Positions 32,433-41,594 of a DNA stretch of 64,000 nt are shown one piece after another. Source of the stretch: Sporolactobacillus sp. STSJ-5 (GTDB lineage Bacteria > Bacillota > Bacilli > Bacillales > Sporolactobacillaceae); NCBI RefSeq assembly GCF_024385605.1, contig NZ_JANFOJ010000001.1, positions 248,001 to 312,000 of the forward strand, given 5' to 3'. The translations under genes were made by a program, and so were the position numbers. The notes under the pieces are model-generated. The model was not told where the DNA came from, did not search any database, and was given only the letters and a program-made list of their open reading frames with translations. Positions within the stretch are counted from its first letter, which is position 1. Every line of letters starts with the position of its first letter.

Positions 32433-35063
32433 TTATTTTGCATCATACCAAGTTGGTCCATAGGAACGCTCAACCTTTAGCGGAACGCTCAATTGAATCG
32501 CATGTTCCATGACTTCGGGCACAAGTTTGCTCATCGTTTCTAGTTCTTGCTCTGGCACCTCAAAGATCAACTCATCGTGTACCTGAAGCAGCATTCGCGA
32601 TTTGAGTTTTTCTTCTTTAAGCCGTTGATCCATGACGATCATTGCCTTCTTAATTACATCGGCCGCGCTGCCCTGAATCGGCGTGTTCATCGCTGTGCGT
32701 TCAGCAAAGCTTCGGCTGTTAAAATTGCGACTGTTGATGTCGGGCAAATAGCGACGACGGTTGAGCAGTGTTGTCACATATCCTTCTGATCTCGCCTGCT
32801 TCACAATATTCTCCATATATTGGTGAACACCCGGATAGCTTTGCAGGTATTTTTCAATAAATCGAGCAGCATCTTTTCGAGTGATTCCAAGGTTTTGCGA
32901 AAGCCCATAATCGCTGATTCCGTAAATAATGCCGAAGTTGACTGCTTTCGCATGACGGCGCATTAGTGAGGTAACCTCGTCCTTTTCGACGCCGAATACG
33001 TCCATCGCCGTTTTCGTATGGATATCCATACCATCAATAAATGCCTGTTTCAAGTTTTCGTCATCAGCAATATGTGCCAAGACGCGCAGTTCAATTTGTG
33101 AATAGTCTGCAGAGAAAATCTGCCAGCCGTCTTCGCTTGGAAGAAATGCTTTGCGGATTTTTCTGCCTTCCTCAAGTCGAATCGGGATGTTCTGCAAGTT
33201 CGGATCGGTCGAACTGAGTCTTCCGGTTTGTGTTAACGCCTGGTTATAACACGTGTGCACTCGTCCCGTTTCCGGATTGATGACCTTGAGCAGGCCCACT
33301 ACATACGTTGATTTTAATTTGCCTAACTGACGAAAATCCAGAATTTTGTCAATAATTTCATGTCGGCCGCGCAGCTTTTCAAGAACATCTGCTGCAGTTG
33401 AATAGCCTGTTTTCGTTTTCTTGACCGGCGGAAGCATCAGTTTCTCAAATAAAATTTCACCCAGCTGTTTCGGTGAATTAATATTGAAGGTTACACCTGC
33501 CATCGAATAGATATCCTGTTCAATAATATTCAGCGTTCGGTCAAGCTCATCGCCCATAGCTTTCAAGGTTTCACTGCTTGCTCGGATCCCTGTAAATTCC
33601 ATCTGTGCAAGTACTCGTGCAAGCGGCAGCTCTAGATCAAAAAGCAATTTTTTCTGCTTATTCTCATTCAGTTCCTGAATCAATTTCGGTTCCAACTGCA
33701 GCAGCGCCGCTGCCTTTCTGCCAAGATGCTGCGCTTGCCCATCTCCTTCAGGTATCTTTCTTTTCGCACCTTTTCCATAGAAAGCATCGTCGGTTTCAAT
33801 ATTAGAAATACCGCGTTTTGTGGCAAGAAGTGCCAAGTCTTGTCCTGCTTCTGATGAATCAATCAAATAGGTGGCTAAACGGACATCAAAAGCAATGCCC
33901 TTTAGCGAAATACCGCGCCATTTCAAGGCAACTTCGGCCTGTTTGCTGTCAAGAAGCACCTTTTTCTGTTTGGGATCTTCCAGCCACTTGCGGAAGCATT
34001 CGTCTTTCAGTGCGTCTTCGGTATCAATAAAATATGTACCTGTGTCGTTTGCGACAGCAAAACCATTGATTTCGCCGTAATGATAGTTTTCCTCAAGCAT
34101 TTGAACGATCAGCGCACTTGGTGAAACAAGTTGCTCTGATGAAAATTCGGTCACGGTGTGAACAGAAATAGCCACAGCCTCTGTTTCACTTTGATCCGAT
34201 CCATTTGCATCTAATTTATCAAGAAGAGATTGGAAGCCTAACTCACGGAATAAATCTTTCAATTGATCGTTAAATTCATGTGTATATGCGCATGAATCGG
34301 TCGTCACTTCTATAGGCGAATCATTGTCAATCGTTGCAATTCGTTTACTCAGCAATGCCTGATCTTTATTTAATTCCAACTTTTCTTTTAGCTTTTTACC
34401 TGACACTTCATCAATATGATCATAAACGCCCTCAACGGTTTTAAACTGCTTAAGAAGTTTGATTGCTGTTTTTTCTCCGACACCGGGAACACCGGGAATA
34501 TTGTCTGATGCATCGCCCATGAGCCCCTTTAGGTCAATAACTTCCCGCGGGTCGATTCCATAGCGTTCGCGTACTTTGTCTGCATCATAATCAACGGTAT
34601 CAGTAATACCTTTGCGTATCAATGACACCCGAACATCTTCATCAACAAGCTGAAGGTAGTCTTTGTCCCCTGTCACAATTCGAACTTCGAATCCATCATG
34701 ATGGGCTTTTCTGGCAAGCGTCCCGACAATATCATCTGCTTCGTAATTGTCAAGTTCATAGCGTTTGATTGCCATTGCATCGAGCAATTGATGTACAAGC
34801 GGAAATTGCTGTGATAATTCCGGTGGCGTCTTCTGACGACCGCCTTTATATTCTTTATAGGTTTCATGACGGAACGTCGTCTTGCCTGCGTCAAAAGCAA
34901 CAAGCAAATGAGTGGGCTGTTCTTCCTCAATAACTTTCATTAACATCATCGTGAAACCGTAGACTGCGTTGGTGTACATGCCTTGATTATTGCTAAGCAG
35001 CGGCAAAGCAAAAAAAGCGCGGTATACAACATTATTTCCGTCAATTAAAACTAATTTTTTCAT
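32433..35063 (-). CDS. polA: DNA polymerase I
   Basis: 876 aa from the second of two adjacent ATGs (35063), better spaced from AGGAGG. N-terminal 5'-3' flap nuclease (about 1-290; IDGNNVVYRAFF, YEADDIVGTLA, GLMGDASDNIPGVPGVGEKTA), a degenerate 3'-5' exonuclease-like domain (about 310-470) without a clear DEDD set, as in other Bacillus PolA, and a family A polymerase (motif A SADYSQIELR; motif B RRHAKAVNFGIIYG; motif C VHDELIFEV). It works in Okazaki-fragment processing and repair. The order phoP-phoR-polA-mutM is as in B. subtilis. Confidence 0.97.
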   Translation of the reverse strand: MKKLVLIDGNNVVYRAFFALPLLSNNQGMYTNAVYGFTMMLMKVIEEEQPTHLLVAFDAGKTTFRHETYKEYKGGRQKTPPELSQQFPLVHQLLDAMAIKRYELDNYEADDIVGTLARKAHHDGFEVRIVTGDKDYLQLVDEDVRVSLIRKGITDTVDYDADKVRERYGIDPREVIDLKGLMGDASDNIPGVPGVGEKTAIKLLKQFKTVEGVYDHIDEVSGKKLKEKLELNKDQALLSKRIATIDNDSPIEVTTDSCAYTHEFNDQLKDLFRELGFQSLLDKLDANGSDQSETEAVAISVHTVTEFSSEQLVSPSALIVQMLEENYHYGEINGFAVANDTGTYFIDTEDALKDECFRKWLEDPKQKKVLLDSKQAEVALKWRGISLKGIAFDVRLATYLIDSSEAGQDLALLATKRGISNIETDDAFYGKGAKRKIPEGDGQAQHLGRKAAALLQLEPKLIQELNENKQKKLLFDLELPLARVLAQMEFTGIRASSETLKAMGDELDRTLNIIEQDIYSMAGVTFNINSPKQLGEILFEKLMLPPVKKTKTGYSTAADVLEKLRGRHEIIDKILDFRQLGKLKSTYVVGLLKVINPETGRVHTCYNQALTQTGRLSSTDPNLQNIPIRLEEGRKIRKAFLPSEDGWQIFSADYSQIELRVLAHIADDENLKQAFIDGMDIHTKTAMDVFGVEKDEVTSLMRRHAKAVNFGIIYGISDYGLSQNLGITRKDAARFIEKYLQSYPGVHQYMENIVKQARSEGYVTTLLNRRRYLPDINSRNFNSRSFAERTAMNTPIQGSAADVIKKAMIVMDQRLKEEKLKSRMLLQVHDELIFEVPEQELETMSKLVPEVMEHAIQLSVPLKVERSYGPTWYDAK

Positions 35064-35088
35064 CATGTTCCTCCTGAAAGCAAAAGAA

Positions 35089-35130
35089 AACCTGTGTTGC
35101 TTATTCTTATATTCTAAAGCAACACAGGTT
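35089..35130 (-). terminator. Terminator between phoR and polA
   Basis: AACCTGTGTTGCTT and its complement AAGCAACACAGGTT form a 14-bp stem; on the minus strand TTTTC TTTTG follows. It separates the phosphate regulon from polA. Confidence 0.75.
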
Positions 35131-35132
35131 AT

Positions 35133-36845
35133 TTATCCAATTAGATATGGGGATTTTTTAAAGGTGATCGTGAACGTCGACCCTTTCCCAAGTTCGCTGT
35201 CCACATGGATTTGTCCTCCATGTGCCTCAACGAGATGCTTGACTATCGCAAGTCCCAGACCTGTACCTCCCGAGTCTCTGCTCCTAGCTTTATCTACACG
35301 ATAAAAGCGTTCAAAAATACGAGGTATCTGATCTTTTTCGATTCCCATTCCTGTATCAGCGACGATGAAATCTGTCTCCTGATCACGTTCGTGAATCGAA
35401 ACGGAAACATCGCCATTTTCCGGTGTATATGAAATCGCGTTGGAAATGAGGTTAATCATAATCTCACGAATACGAAATGAGTCGCCCATAATAATACCTT
35501 CATCGCCTTGCTCATGTCTCAGGTGAATATCTTTAGCGTCCGCCTTTTCTTTAAGCATGAACAACACACTATCCAGCACATTACTTAATGAAACTTGACT
35601 CATTTGAAGCTTGAAATGTTCTCGCTCAATCTTCGACAGTTCAAGTAAATCAGTGATCAAGCTCTGCAGGCGCCGTCCTTCATGGAGCATAATATGCAAA
35701 AATTGGTCTTCCAATTCCTTATCGTCTCTTGCTCCGTCAATCAGCGTTTCTGCAAACCCGATCAGCGATGTGACTGGTGTTCTTAGTTCATGAGAGACAT
35801 TGGCAACAAAATCTTTACGCGTATTCTCCAGTTTTTTGATCGCAGTGATGTCGTGAAAAACAACTACGATTCCTCTTACCTTATTGTGCTTATTCAGAAC
35901 AGGTGCACATGAAACATCAAAATGTTTCCGTTCGATGTGGACGGAAAGATGCAGCTGACGCTTTAACTTTTCTTTTGTCTCGAAAGCCTCATCGATAAGT
36001 TCCCGAACTTCCTCATAAGGAACCACCTCATGATAATCGGCGAGTTCCCAATGTGATGCACTCGTCTGAAAGTCTTCTTTAAATGTTTGGTTGACATAAT
36101 TTATACGCCCGACACCGTCAATGAATAGCAAACCGTTTCCTATATTTTCAATCAAAGTGGACATACTGTCTTGTTGGCGAGTATAGGATCGATTAAGCTC
36201 GTGCATCGCATCTGAGATACGATTCATTGCTAAGTTAAGACGAAGTATACTTTCACGTTTTGCTTGATCCGAAGCAATCATATTATAAGAACCTTCGAGA
36301 AGGTTCTCAGCCATTCTGGCGGCAAACCGTATTGGCATTGAATAAGATCGCACTAAATGATCTCGATAGGCAAGTACCGCGATACCGGCCACAACAAAAA
36401 AGAAATAGACTAAATCAAGACCGACGATCACAGTTTTAAGTCCGGTAATTTTTAAATAACCGATAGCTTCACTATCTGATTTCATTTTTTTTATGTACAC
36501 TAAAGAATCGCCCGATTGATGCATACCATCCATCAGATCAAGCGTATTCTTCTCTTTGCCTGCTGTAGCAAAGATCAGCTTCCGGTCTTCGTTATAAAGT
36601 GAAATCTTTATCTGTTCCTTTTTGGCAAATTGAGAAATAGCCGATTCATATTCAGCCGGCGGAACCTGCCCACGAAGAACAGCGATCGATTCGATCGAAT
36701 TGGCGCGGGCGTTCATTGTTCGCTGATCGTCGTGAAGAAGAGCCACTTGTATGACTTCGTTTGAAACATAGACGATAAAAAACAAACAAGCGAGAACAAA
36801 TCCCCACCGCATCCAAATTCTTGTATCAAATCTTTGGCTCTTCAA
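35133..36845 (-). CDS. phoR: Phosphate-sensing histidine kinase PhoR
   Basis: 570 aa. Membrane segments near 12-32 and 142-163 flank an extracytoplasmic domain of about 110 residues, as in B. subtilis PhoR; then HAMP-like linker, PAS (about 235-340), HisKA with NVSHELRTPVTSLIGF (His near 359), and HATPase_c with N box (NLISNAISYTPENG), G1 (VADTGMGI) and G2 (GGTGLGLAIVKHL). It phosphorylates PhoP under phosphate limitation. The TTG at 36845 overlaps the phoP end by 20 bases; an ATG twelve codons in is another possible start. Confidence 0.95.
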   Translation of the reverse strand: MKSQRFDTRIWMRWGFVLACLFFIVYVSNEVIQVALLHDDQRTMNARANSIESIAVLRGQVPPAEYESAISQFAKKEQIKISLYNEDRKLIFATAGKEKNTLDLMDGMHQSGDSLVYIKKMKSDSEAIGYLKITGLKTVIVGLDLVYFFFVVAGIAVLAYRDHLVRSYSMPIRFAARMAENLLEGSYNMIASDQAKRESILRLNLAMNRISDAMHELNRSYTRQQDSMSTLIENIGNGLLFIDGVGRINYVNQTFKEDFQTSASHWELADYHEVVPYEEVRELIDEAFETKEKLKRQLHLSVHIERKHFDVSCAPVLNKHNKVRGIVVVFHDITAIKKLENTRKDFVANVSHELRTPVTSLIGFAETLIDGARDDKELEDQFLHIMLHEGRRLQSLITDLLELSKIEREHFKLQMSQVSLSNVLDSVLFMLKEKADAKDIHLRHEQGDEGIIMGDSFRIREIMINLISNAISYTPENGDVSVSIHERDQETDFIVADTGMGIEKDQIPRIFERFYRVDKARSRDSGGTGLGLAIVKHLVEAHGGQIHVDSELGKGSTFTITFKKSPYLIG

Positions 36846-37521
36846 ATTTATAACCCAACCCTCGAACTGTTTTAATATATAGCGGTTTTCGCGTTACATC
36901 TTCAATTTTTTCGCGGAGATGGCTGACATGAACATCAACAATCCGGGTATCACCAGCAAAATCATAGTTCCATACTGCATTAAGTAGTTGTTCACGCGTC
37001 AGAACTCTGCCTTTATGCTCCATCATATAGACCAAGAGTTCAAACTCCTTAGGTGTCAGAACCATTTCATCGCCCTTAAAAACCGCTTCAAAATTATTCG
37101 GATATACTTTTAAGTCACCGATTGCAAGTACTTCATTTTGTTCTTGTTTGCCAAGTTCAGTACGCCTTAAGATGGCCTTAACACGAGCCACTACTTCACG
37201 CGGGCTGAATGGTTTGGTCATATAGTCATCGGCCCCTAATTCCAAACCAAGTATTTTATCAAATTCATCGTCTTTGGCAGTTAGCATCAGTATCGGAATA
37301 AATTGTTTCTCTTGGCGTAGCTGTTTGCACACATCCATACCGTCCATACCTGGAAGCATCAAGTCAAGCACGATCAAATCCGGTCGTGTATCTCTTGCAA
37401 GCTGCAAAGCATCCGTACCGTTTGTTGCAGTAAGAACATCATATCCTGATTTTTTCAGATTAAAGGATAGAAGCGTCACAATTGACGGCTCATCATCCAC
37501 AACCATAATTTTCTTTGCCAA
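36826..37521 (-). CDS. phoP: Phosphate response regulator PhoP
   Basis: 231 aa from a TTG at 37521 (MAKKIMVVDDE…), eight bases after AAGGAG; upstream GTGs at 37530/37527 lie too close to the site. OmpR/PhoB-type: receiver domain (1-118) with Asp in LIVLDLMLPGMDG (about D53) and GADDYMTKPFSPREV, and a winged helix (about 135-228; TPKEFELLVYMMEHKG, TRIVDVHVSHLREKIE). It controls the phosphate regulon; four PhoP half-sites precede pstS at 41396-41433. Directly downstream of pstB, unlike the B. subtilis position after mdh. Confidence 0.96.
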   Translation of the reverse strand: MAKKIMVVDDEPSIVTLLSFNLKKSGYDVLTATNGTDALQLARDTRPDLIVLDLMLPGMDGMDVCKQLRQEKQFIPILMLTAKDDEFDKILGLELGADDYMTKPFSPREVVARVKAILRRTELGKQEQNEVLAIGDLKVYPNNFEAVFKGDEMVLTPKEFELLVYMMEHKGRVLTREQLLNAVWNYDFAGDTRIVDVHVSHLREKIEDVTRKPLYIKTVRGLGYKFEEPKI

Positions 37522-37592
37522 ACACACCACTCCTTGCTACTCTCTTTATCATAACAATTTTGAACGAAAGATTCAGCAATGAGCTTGACGAA

Positions 37593-38405
37593 TCAACCAA
37601 AGCGTCCGGAAATATAGTCGGACGTGCTCTGTTTTTCCGGATTGGTAAATAAAGTTCTCGTTTGACCGAATTCAATCAGCTCGCCTTGGTAGAAGAATGC
37701 CGTATAGTCCGCAATACGAGCAGCCTGCTGCATATTATGTGTCACGATAATAATTGTATAGCTGTTCTTAAGTTCAAGCAGTAGTTCTTCAATTTTCGAA
37801 CTGGAAACTGGGTCCAGCGCAGATGTTGGTTCGTCGAGCAAAATGACATCTGGTTTAAGTGCGAGTGCCCGTGCAATACAGAGACGCTGCTGCTGACCAC
37901 CCGAAAGACTCGTTGCTGAACGATCCAACCGATCCTTTACCTCATCCCAAAGTCCAACCTGTTTCAGGCAATCTTCCGTAGCTTCCTTCAATATTTTCTT
38001 ACTGCGTACTCCGGCAAATCGAAGCGGAAGCTGAATATTCTCGCTGATCGATTTTGGGAACGGGTTAGGCTGCTGAAACACCATGCCTATTTCTTTGCGC
38101 AACTGAACAACATCTATCTTAGGATTGAGAATATTGACGTCCTTATAACCGATCGTTCCTTCACATCGCGCAGAAGGAATCAAATCATTCATTCGATTAA
38201 TCGTTCGGAGAAATGTTGATTTTCCGCATCCAGACGGTCCAATCAAAGCAGTGATTGATTTCTCATGAATGGGAAGATTGACATCTTTAACTGCATGATT
38301 ATCACCATAAAAAATATTGACATTCTCCACTTTGATCTGAATCGGAAGTTCCTTAGTCACTGTATTATTTGTAAAAGAAACAATATTTTTCTCCATTTGA
38401 ATCAT
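37593..38405 (-). CDS. pstB: Phosphate ABC transporter ATPase PstB
   Basis: 270 aa from the ATG at 38405, six bases after GGGAGGA; the ATG at 38411 abuts that site. Walker [10 protein letters not shown] (about 54-62), signature LSGGQQQR (about 165-172), Walker [13 protein letters not shown] (about 184-195), H-loop [12 protein letters not shown]. It energises high-affinity phosphate import with PstS, PstC and PstA. Only one pstB is present (B. subtilis has two), and no phoU gene follows. Confidence 0.96.
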   Translation of the reverse strand: MIQMEKNIVSFTNNTVTKELPIQIKVENVNIFYGDNHAVKDVNLPIHEKSITALIGPSGCGKSTFLRTINRMNDLIPSARCEGTIGYKDVNILNPKIDVVQLRKEIGMVFQQPNPFPKSISENIQLPLRFAGVRSKKILKEATEDCLKQVGLWDEVKDRLDRSATSLSGGQQQRLCIARALALKPDVILLDEPTSALDPVSSSKIEELLLELKNSYTIIIVTHNMQQAARIADYTAFFYQGELIEFGQTRTLFTNPEKQSTSDYISGRFG

Positions 38406-38420
38406 ATCCATTCCTCCCGC

Positions 38421-39305
38421 TTATTTTCCTGAAAATTTTTGATTAATTACTTTTCCGAGCATACGTGCAAATAAGTTAAAGAGCAGAACACAGATAACTA
38501 GAACCGCAGCCGATCCATTGGCAATCGTCTGTACGTCCGGCATGATTCCCCCTGTATTTACAGACCAAATATGAACCGAAAGCGTCTCTGCTGAACGAAA
38601 CAGATTCAGAGGCGAGTTTGGTGATGCAGGGTTCCAATTACCAAAATCAAGATCCGGCGTCGAAAGACCAGCGGTAAACAGTAATGCTGCTGATTCCCCA
38701 AAAACGCGTCCTGCTGACAGAATGATGCCAGTCAAAATACTTGGAAAAGCTGCAGGAAGAAGAATTGTTTTAATTGTGTGCCAGTGAGTCAGTCCAAGTG
38801 CCAGCCCACCTTCTTTTTGATGACGTGATAGTGCATGAAAGCCGTCTTCCGTAACACGTACAATGACTGGAAGGTTGAAAACAGTCAATGCGAGTGCACC
38901 GGAGAAGACCGAATATTTAAATCCAAAATAATTAACGAATACTAGCATACCGAACATACCTACAACGATTGATGGAAGAGAAGCCAGTACTTCAACGCAT
39001 GTTCTGATAAAAGATGTTAATCTGCCCGGTTTGGCATATTCAGCAAGATAGATTCCCCCGCACACGCCAATAGGAACGGTCAGCAGCATCGTAATAACTA
39101 ACACGTAAAATGAGTTCCATAGTTGATCTTTAATACCGCCTCCAGCTAAAAACGGGCTTGCGGATGTCGTAAGAAAATGCCAAGAAATGCTTGAGACACC
39201 CTGTACTAAAATATAACCCAGCATCGAAACCAGTATGGCTGCCATTGCCGCAGCACATGCAATAATAACAGAGAGGGCAATTCGATTCGTCATTTTACTG
39301 TTCAT
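38421..39305 (-). CDS. pstA: Phosphate ABC transporter permease PstA
   Basis: 294 aa from the ATG at 39305, which overlaps the pstC stop as ATGA and follows AGGGGAG; the frame is open 84 bases further but inside pstC. Six membrane segments and the permease EAA-type loop (EGGLALGLTHWHTIKTILLP, about 187-206). Pairs with PstC. No anomalies. Confidence 0.95.
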   Translation of the reverse strand: MNSKMTNRIALSVIIACAAAMAAILVSMLGYILVQGVSSISWHFLTTSASPFLAGGGIKDQLWNSFYVLVITMLLTVPIGVCGGIYLAEYAKPGRLTSFIRTCVEVLASLPSIVVGMFGMLVFVNYFGFKYSVFSGALALTVFNLPVIVRVTEDGFHALSRHQKEGGLALGLTHWHTIKTILLPAAFPSILTGIILSAGRVFGESAALLFTAGLSTPDLDFGNWNPASPNSPLNLFRSAETLSVHIWSVNTGGIMPDVQTIANGSAAVLVICVLLFNLFARMLGKVINQKFSGK

Positions 39306-40267
39306 CGTTTTTCTCCCCTCTTTCCTATGAAACGAATGATGACGATAAACACATAGGAAATCAGCAGCAGGATTAATCCAAGTGACCATAGTGCATCATT
39401 GAGCAAACTTCCTGTCGTTGTATGACCCATACTTAAAGTAATAATTGTCGTTAGCGTTGCTGATGGATCAAGAATCGACGTAGGAATTTTTCCCACGTTA
39501 CCAATAACCATCTGTACGGCAAGTGCTTCACCGAAGGCTCGTGACATGCCTAAGATAATCGCAGTAAGCAAACTAGATCCCGCTGCAGGTATCACGACAC
39601 GCCAGATTGTCTGCCATTTTGTTGCACCGATGGCGTAAGAAGCTTGGCGCAGGGAATCAGGTACTGCACGGATGCTGTCTGCCGCTATACTCGCTACAGT
39701 CGGTAAAATCATGATGCCGACAACAATTGCTCCGGTGATCAGATTAAATCCGGTTCCGCCGAAATGCTGACGCATAAACGGAACTATGATCGACAAGCCA
39801 ATTAAACCATAGACAACAGAAGGTATGCCAACTAATATTTCAATAACGGGCTGCATAATTTTTGCGCCCCATTTTTTTGCAATTTCAGCCATAAATATAG
39901 CAGTACCGATCGCAATCGGTGTCGCAATGAGCGCAGCCAAAAATGTTACAGCCATTGATCCGAAAATGAAAGGAAACGCGCCGAAGGAGGGGTTTTCTGC
40001 GCGATCTGGAAACCATTCTGTTCCCGTAATAAACGTCCAAAAATTAAGGCGATCAACAACAAAAGAACGAAGACCTTGTACTGTTAAAAACAATGTGATT
40101 GCTGTTACCGCAACGATCATAAGCAATGCACTGCCATAAATGAGCAGTTTTCCCCTGCTCTCGCTCGTGCGGTCGGTCAACCGTGAAAAAAAACCTTTTT
40201 CATTAATCAGCTTTGATCTGCTGCTAGATGCAGGTGCCGCATCCGTAACCATTTTGCCGATTTTCAT
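39302..40267 (-). CDS. pstC: Phosphate ABC transporter permease PstC
   Basis: 321 aa from the ATG at 40267, six bases after GAGGT. Six membrane segments with a basic N-terminus; EAA-type loop RQASYAIGATKWQTIWRVVIPAA (about 207-229). Overlaps pstA by four bases. A strong hairpin lies in the 129-base gap after pstS, which may adjust the stoichiometry of PstS relative to the membrane parts. Confidence 0.95.
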   Translation of the reverse strand: MKIGKMVTDAAPASSSRSKLINEKGFFSRLTDRTSESRGKLLIYGSALLMIVAVTAITLFLTVQGLRSFVVDRLNFWTFITGTEWFPDRAENPSFGAFPFIFGSMAVTFLAALIATPIAIGTAIFMAEIAKKWGAKIMQPVIEILVGIPSVVYGLIGLSIIVPFMRQHFGGTGFNLITGAIVVGIMILPTVASIAADSIRAVPDSLRQASYAIGATKWQTIWRVVIPAAGSSLLTAIILGMSRAFGEALAVQMVIGNVGKIPTSILDPSATLTTIITLSMGHTTTGSLLNDALWSLGLILLLISYVFIVIIRFIGKRGEKR

Positions 40268-40312
40268 CCTCACACCTCATTTACAATTATTCAAGAGACG
40301 CCCATATGACGA

Positions 40313-40342
40313 CAAGCGGGACGTCACAGACCTTCCCGCTTA
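40313..40342 (-). other. Intercistronic stem-loop between pstS and pstC
   Basis: AAGCGGGA…TCCCGCTT stem on the minus-strand transcript without a following T-run, so more likely an mRNA-processing or stability element than a full terminator. Confidence 0.5.
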
Positions 40343-40396
40343 AGCCGCCATTGGACTTTACTTTGTATTTAATTTGTCCTGCAATATCTTGGACAA

Positions 40397-41332
40397 TTAT
40401 TTATCTGTTTGTTTACCTTCAGCATCGCGCTGTACTTTCATATTCTTAACGGAGAGATAACCTTGAGCCGGAACATCTTTAGTCTGTACAGCATCGCTCA
40501 TCATGAAGTCAAGGAATGCTTTAACCAATTTCGATGGTTCGCCTTTTGTGTACATATGTTCATAAGCCCATACAGGGAATTTGCCAGAAGCAACATTGTC
40601 ATCAGAAGCTTCAACGCCGTCAATAGAAAGCTTCGTTACTGAAGTATCATTTGCTGTGAAATATGAGAGTGCCATGTAGCCCACTGCGCCAGGAGTTTCA
40701 GAGATAATTTTCTTCACAGTGTTTGTTGAGTCCTGAGTAATACCTTCGGCAGGAGTCTTGTTATCAAGAGCAAATTGGTCGAATGTTGCGCGAGTACCAG
40801 AACCGTCAGGACGGTTAACCAATGTGATCTTCAGATCTTTTCCGCCGACTTCTTTCCAGTTCTTAACTTGGCCAGTAAATACTTTTTGGAGATCTGCTTT
40901 TGACAGGTTCTTAACGCCAGCTTTAGGATTTACTGCTGCTGTCATACCAACTACTGCAACTTGATAATCTTTGAGAGCTTTTGCATCGATGTTTGATTTG
41001 CTTTCTGCGAACACATCAGACATACCAATGTCAAAGTTGCCATCTTGTGCTTCGCTTAGGCCTGTACCACTGCCTCCGCCTTGCACTTCGATCTGAACAT
41101 CAGGATTTTTTTCCATGAATTCCTTAGCAACTTGTGCTGCCAGCGGTTGAAGAGCTGTTGAACCGCCGATTGTGATTTTACCTGATAGTGCTGCAGATGA
41201 AGAACTTGAATCTTTAGAAGAACTGCTGCTGTCTGACGAACTGCTTCCGCTTCCGTTTCCGCAACCACTAAGAATGAGTGTTAAAGAAAGAACGAAAACC
41301 AGTGCAATCGCGAGCAAGTTTTTCTTTTTCAT
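40397..41332 (-). CDS. pstS: Phosphate-binding lipoprotein PstS
   Basis: 311 aa. Signal peptide with lipobox LSGC (Cys24 is the lipid anchor), then a serine/glycine linker (about 25-50) and a periplasmic-binding fold. Phosphate-binding segments are visible: GGSTALQPLAAQ (about 57-68), GGGSGTGLSEA (about 85-95) and NRPDGSGTRATF (about 168-179). It captures phosphate outside the membrane for PstCAB. A four-repeat Pho box and a -10 lie upstream, so it is the first gene of pstSCAB-phoPR. Confidence 0.96.
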   Translation of the reverse strand: MKKKNLLAIALVFVLSLTLILSGCGNGSGSSSSDSSSSSKDSSSSSAALSGKITIGGSTALQPLAAQVAKEFMEKNPDVQIEVQGGGSGTGLSEAQDGNFDIGMSDVFAESKSNIDAKALKDYQVAVVGMTAAVNPKAGVKNLSKADLQKVFTGQVKNWKEVGGKDLKITLVNRPDGSGTRATFDQFALDNKTPAEGITQDSTNTVKKIISETPGAVGYMALSYFTANDTSVTKLSIDGVEASDDNVASGKFPVWAYEHMYTKGEPSKLVKAFLDFMMSDAVQTKDVPAQGYLSVKNMKVQRDAEGKQTDK

Positions 41333-41395
41333 TTGAATATTTCCCCCTCAGAATGTTGAGTCACCTTATTGCACTTCTTATAATAAGGCTTGACT

Positions 41396-41433
41396 TTTAA
41401 ACGAATATAAACGAATTGTAAAGGTTTTGTAAA
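41396..41433 (-). promoter_or_regulatory. Pho box (PhoP-binding repeats) upstream of pstS
   Basis: On the minus strand TTTACA, TTTACA, TTTATA and TTTAAA follow each other at 11-, 11- and 10-base steps (starting at 41433, 41422, 41411 and 41401). This matches the TT(A/C/T)ACA repeat spacing of Bacillus Pho boxes. A TTATTATAA -10 region lies about 15 bases downstream, near 41380. Confidence 0.82.
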
Positions 41434-41530
41434 GACGAATAATGTCGAACAAAATCCTTTGTCTATAGCATGGCCAGCACCAGATCAATAATGCACGAGA
41501 AATAGGTTTATTATGATACAAATTCACACT

Positions 41531-41563
41531 AAAAAAGAGAGAAGACGTTTGCCTTCTCTCTTT
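41531..41563 (-). terminator. Terminator after icd
   Basis: AAAGAGAGAAG (41534-41544) pairs with CTTCTCTCTTT (41553-41563); the minus strand continues TTTTTTAG. It ends the citZ-icd transcript before the pst operon. Confidence 0.85.
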
Positions 41564-41594
41564 ACCTAAGTTAAATGAAGCTATATATTGCTTT

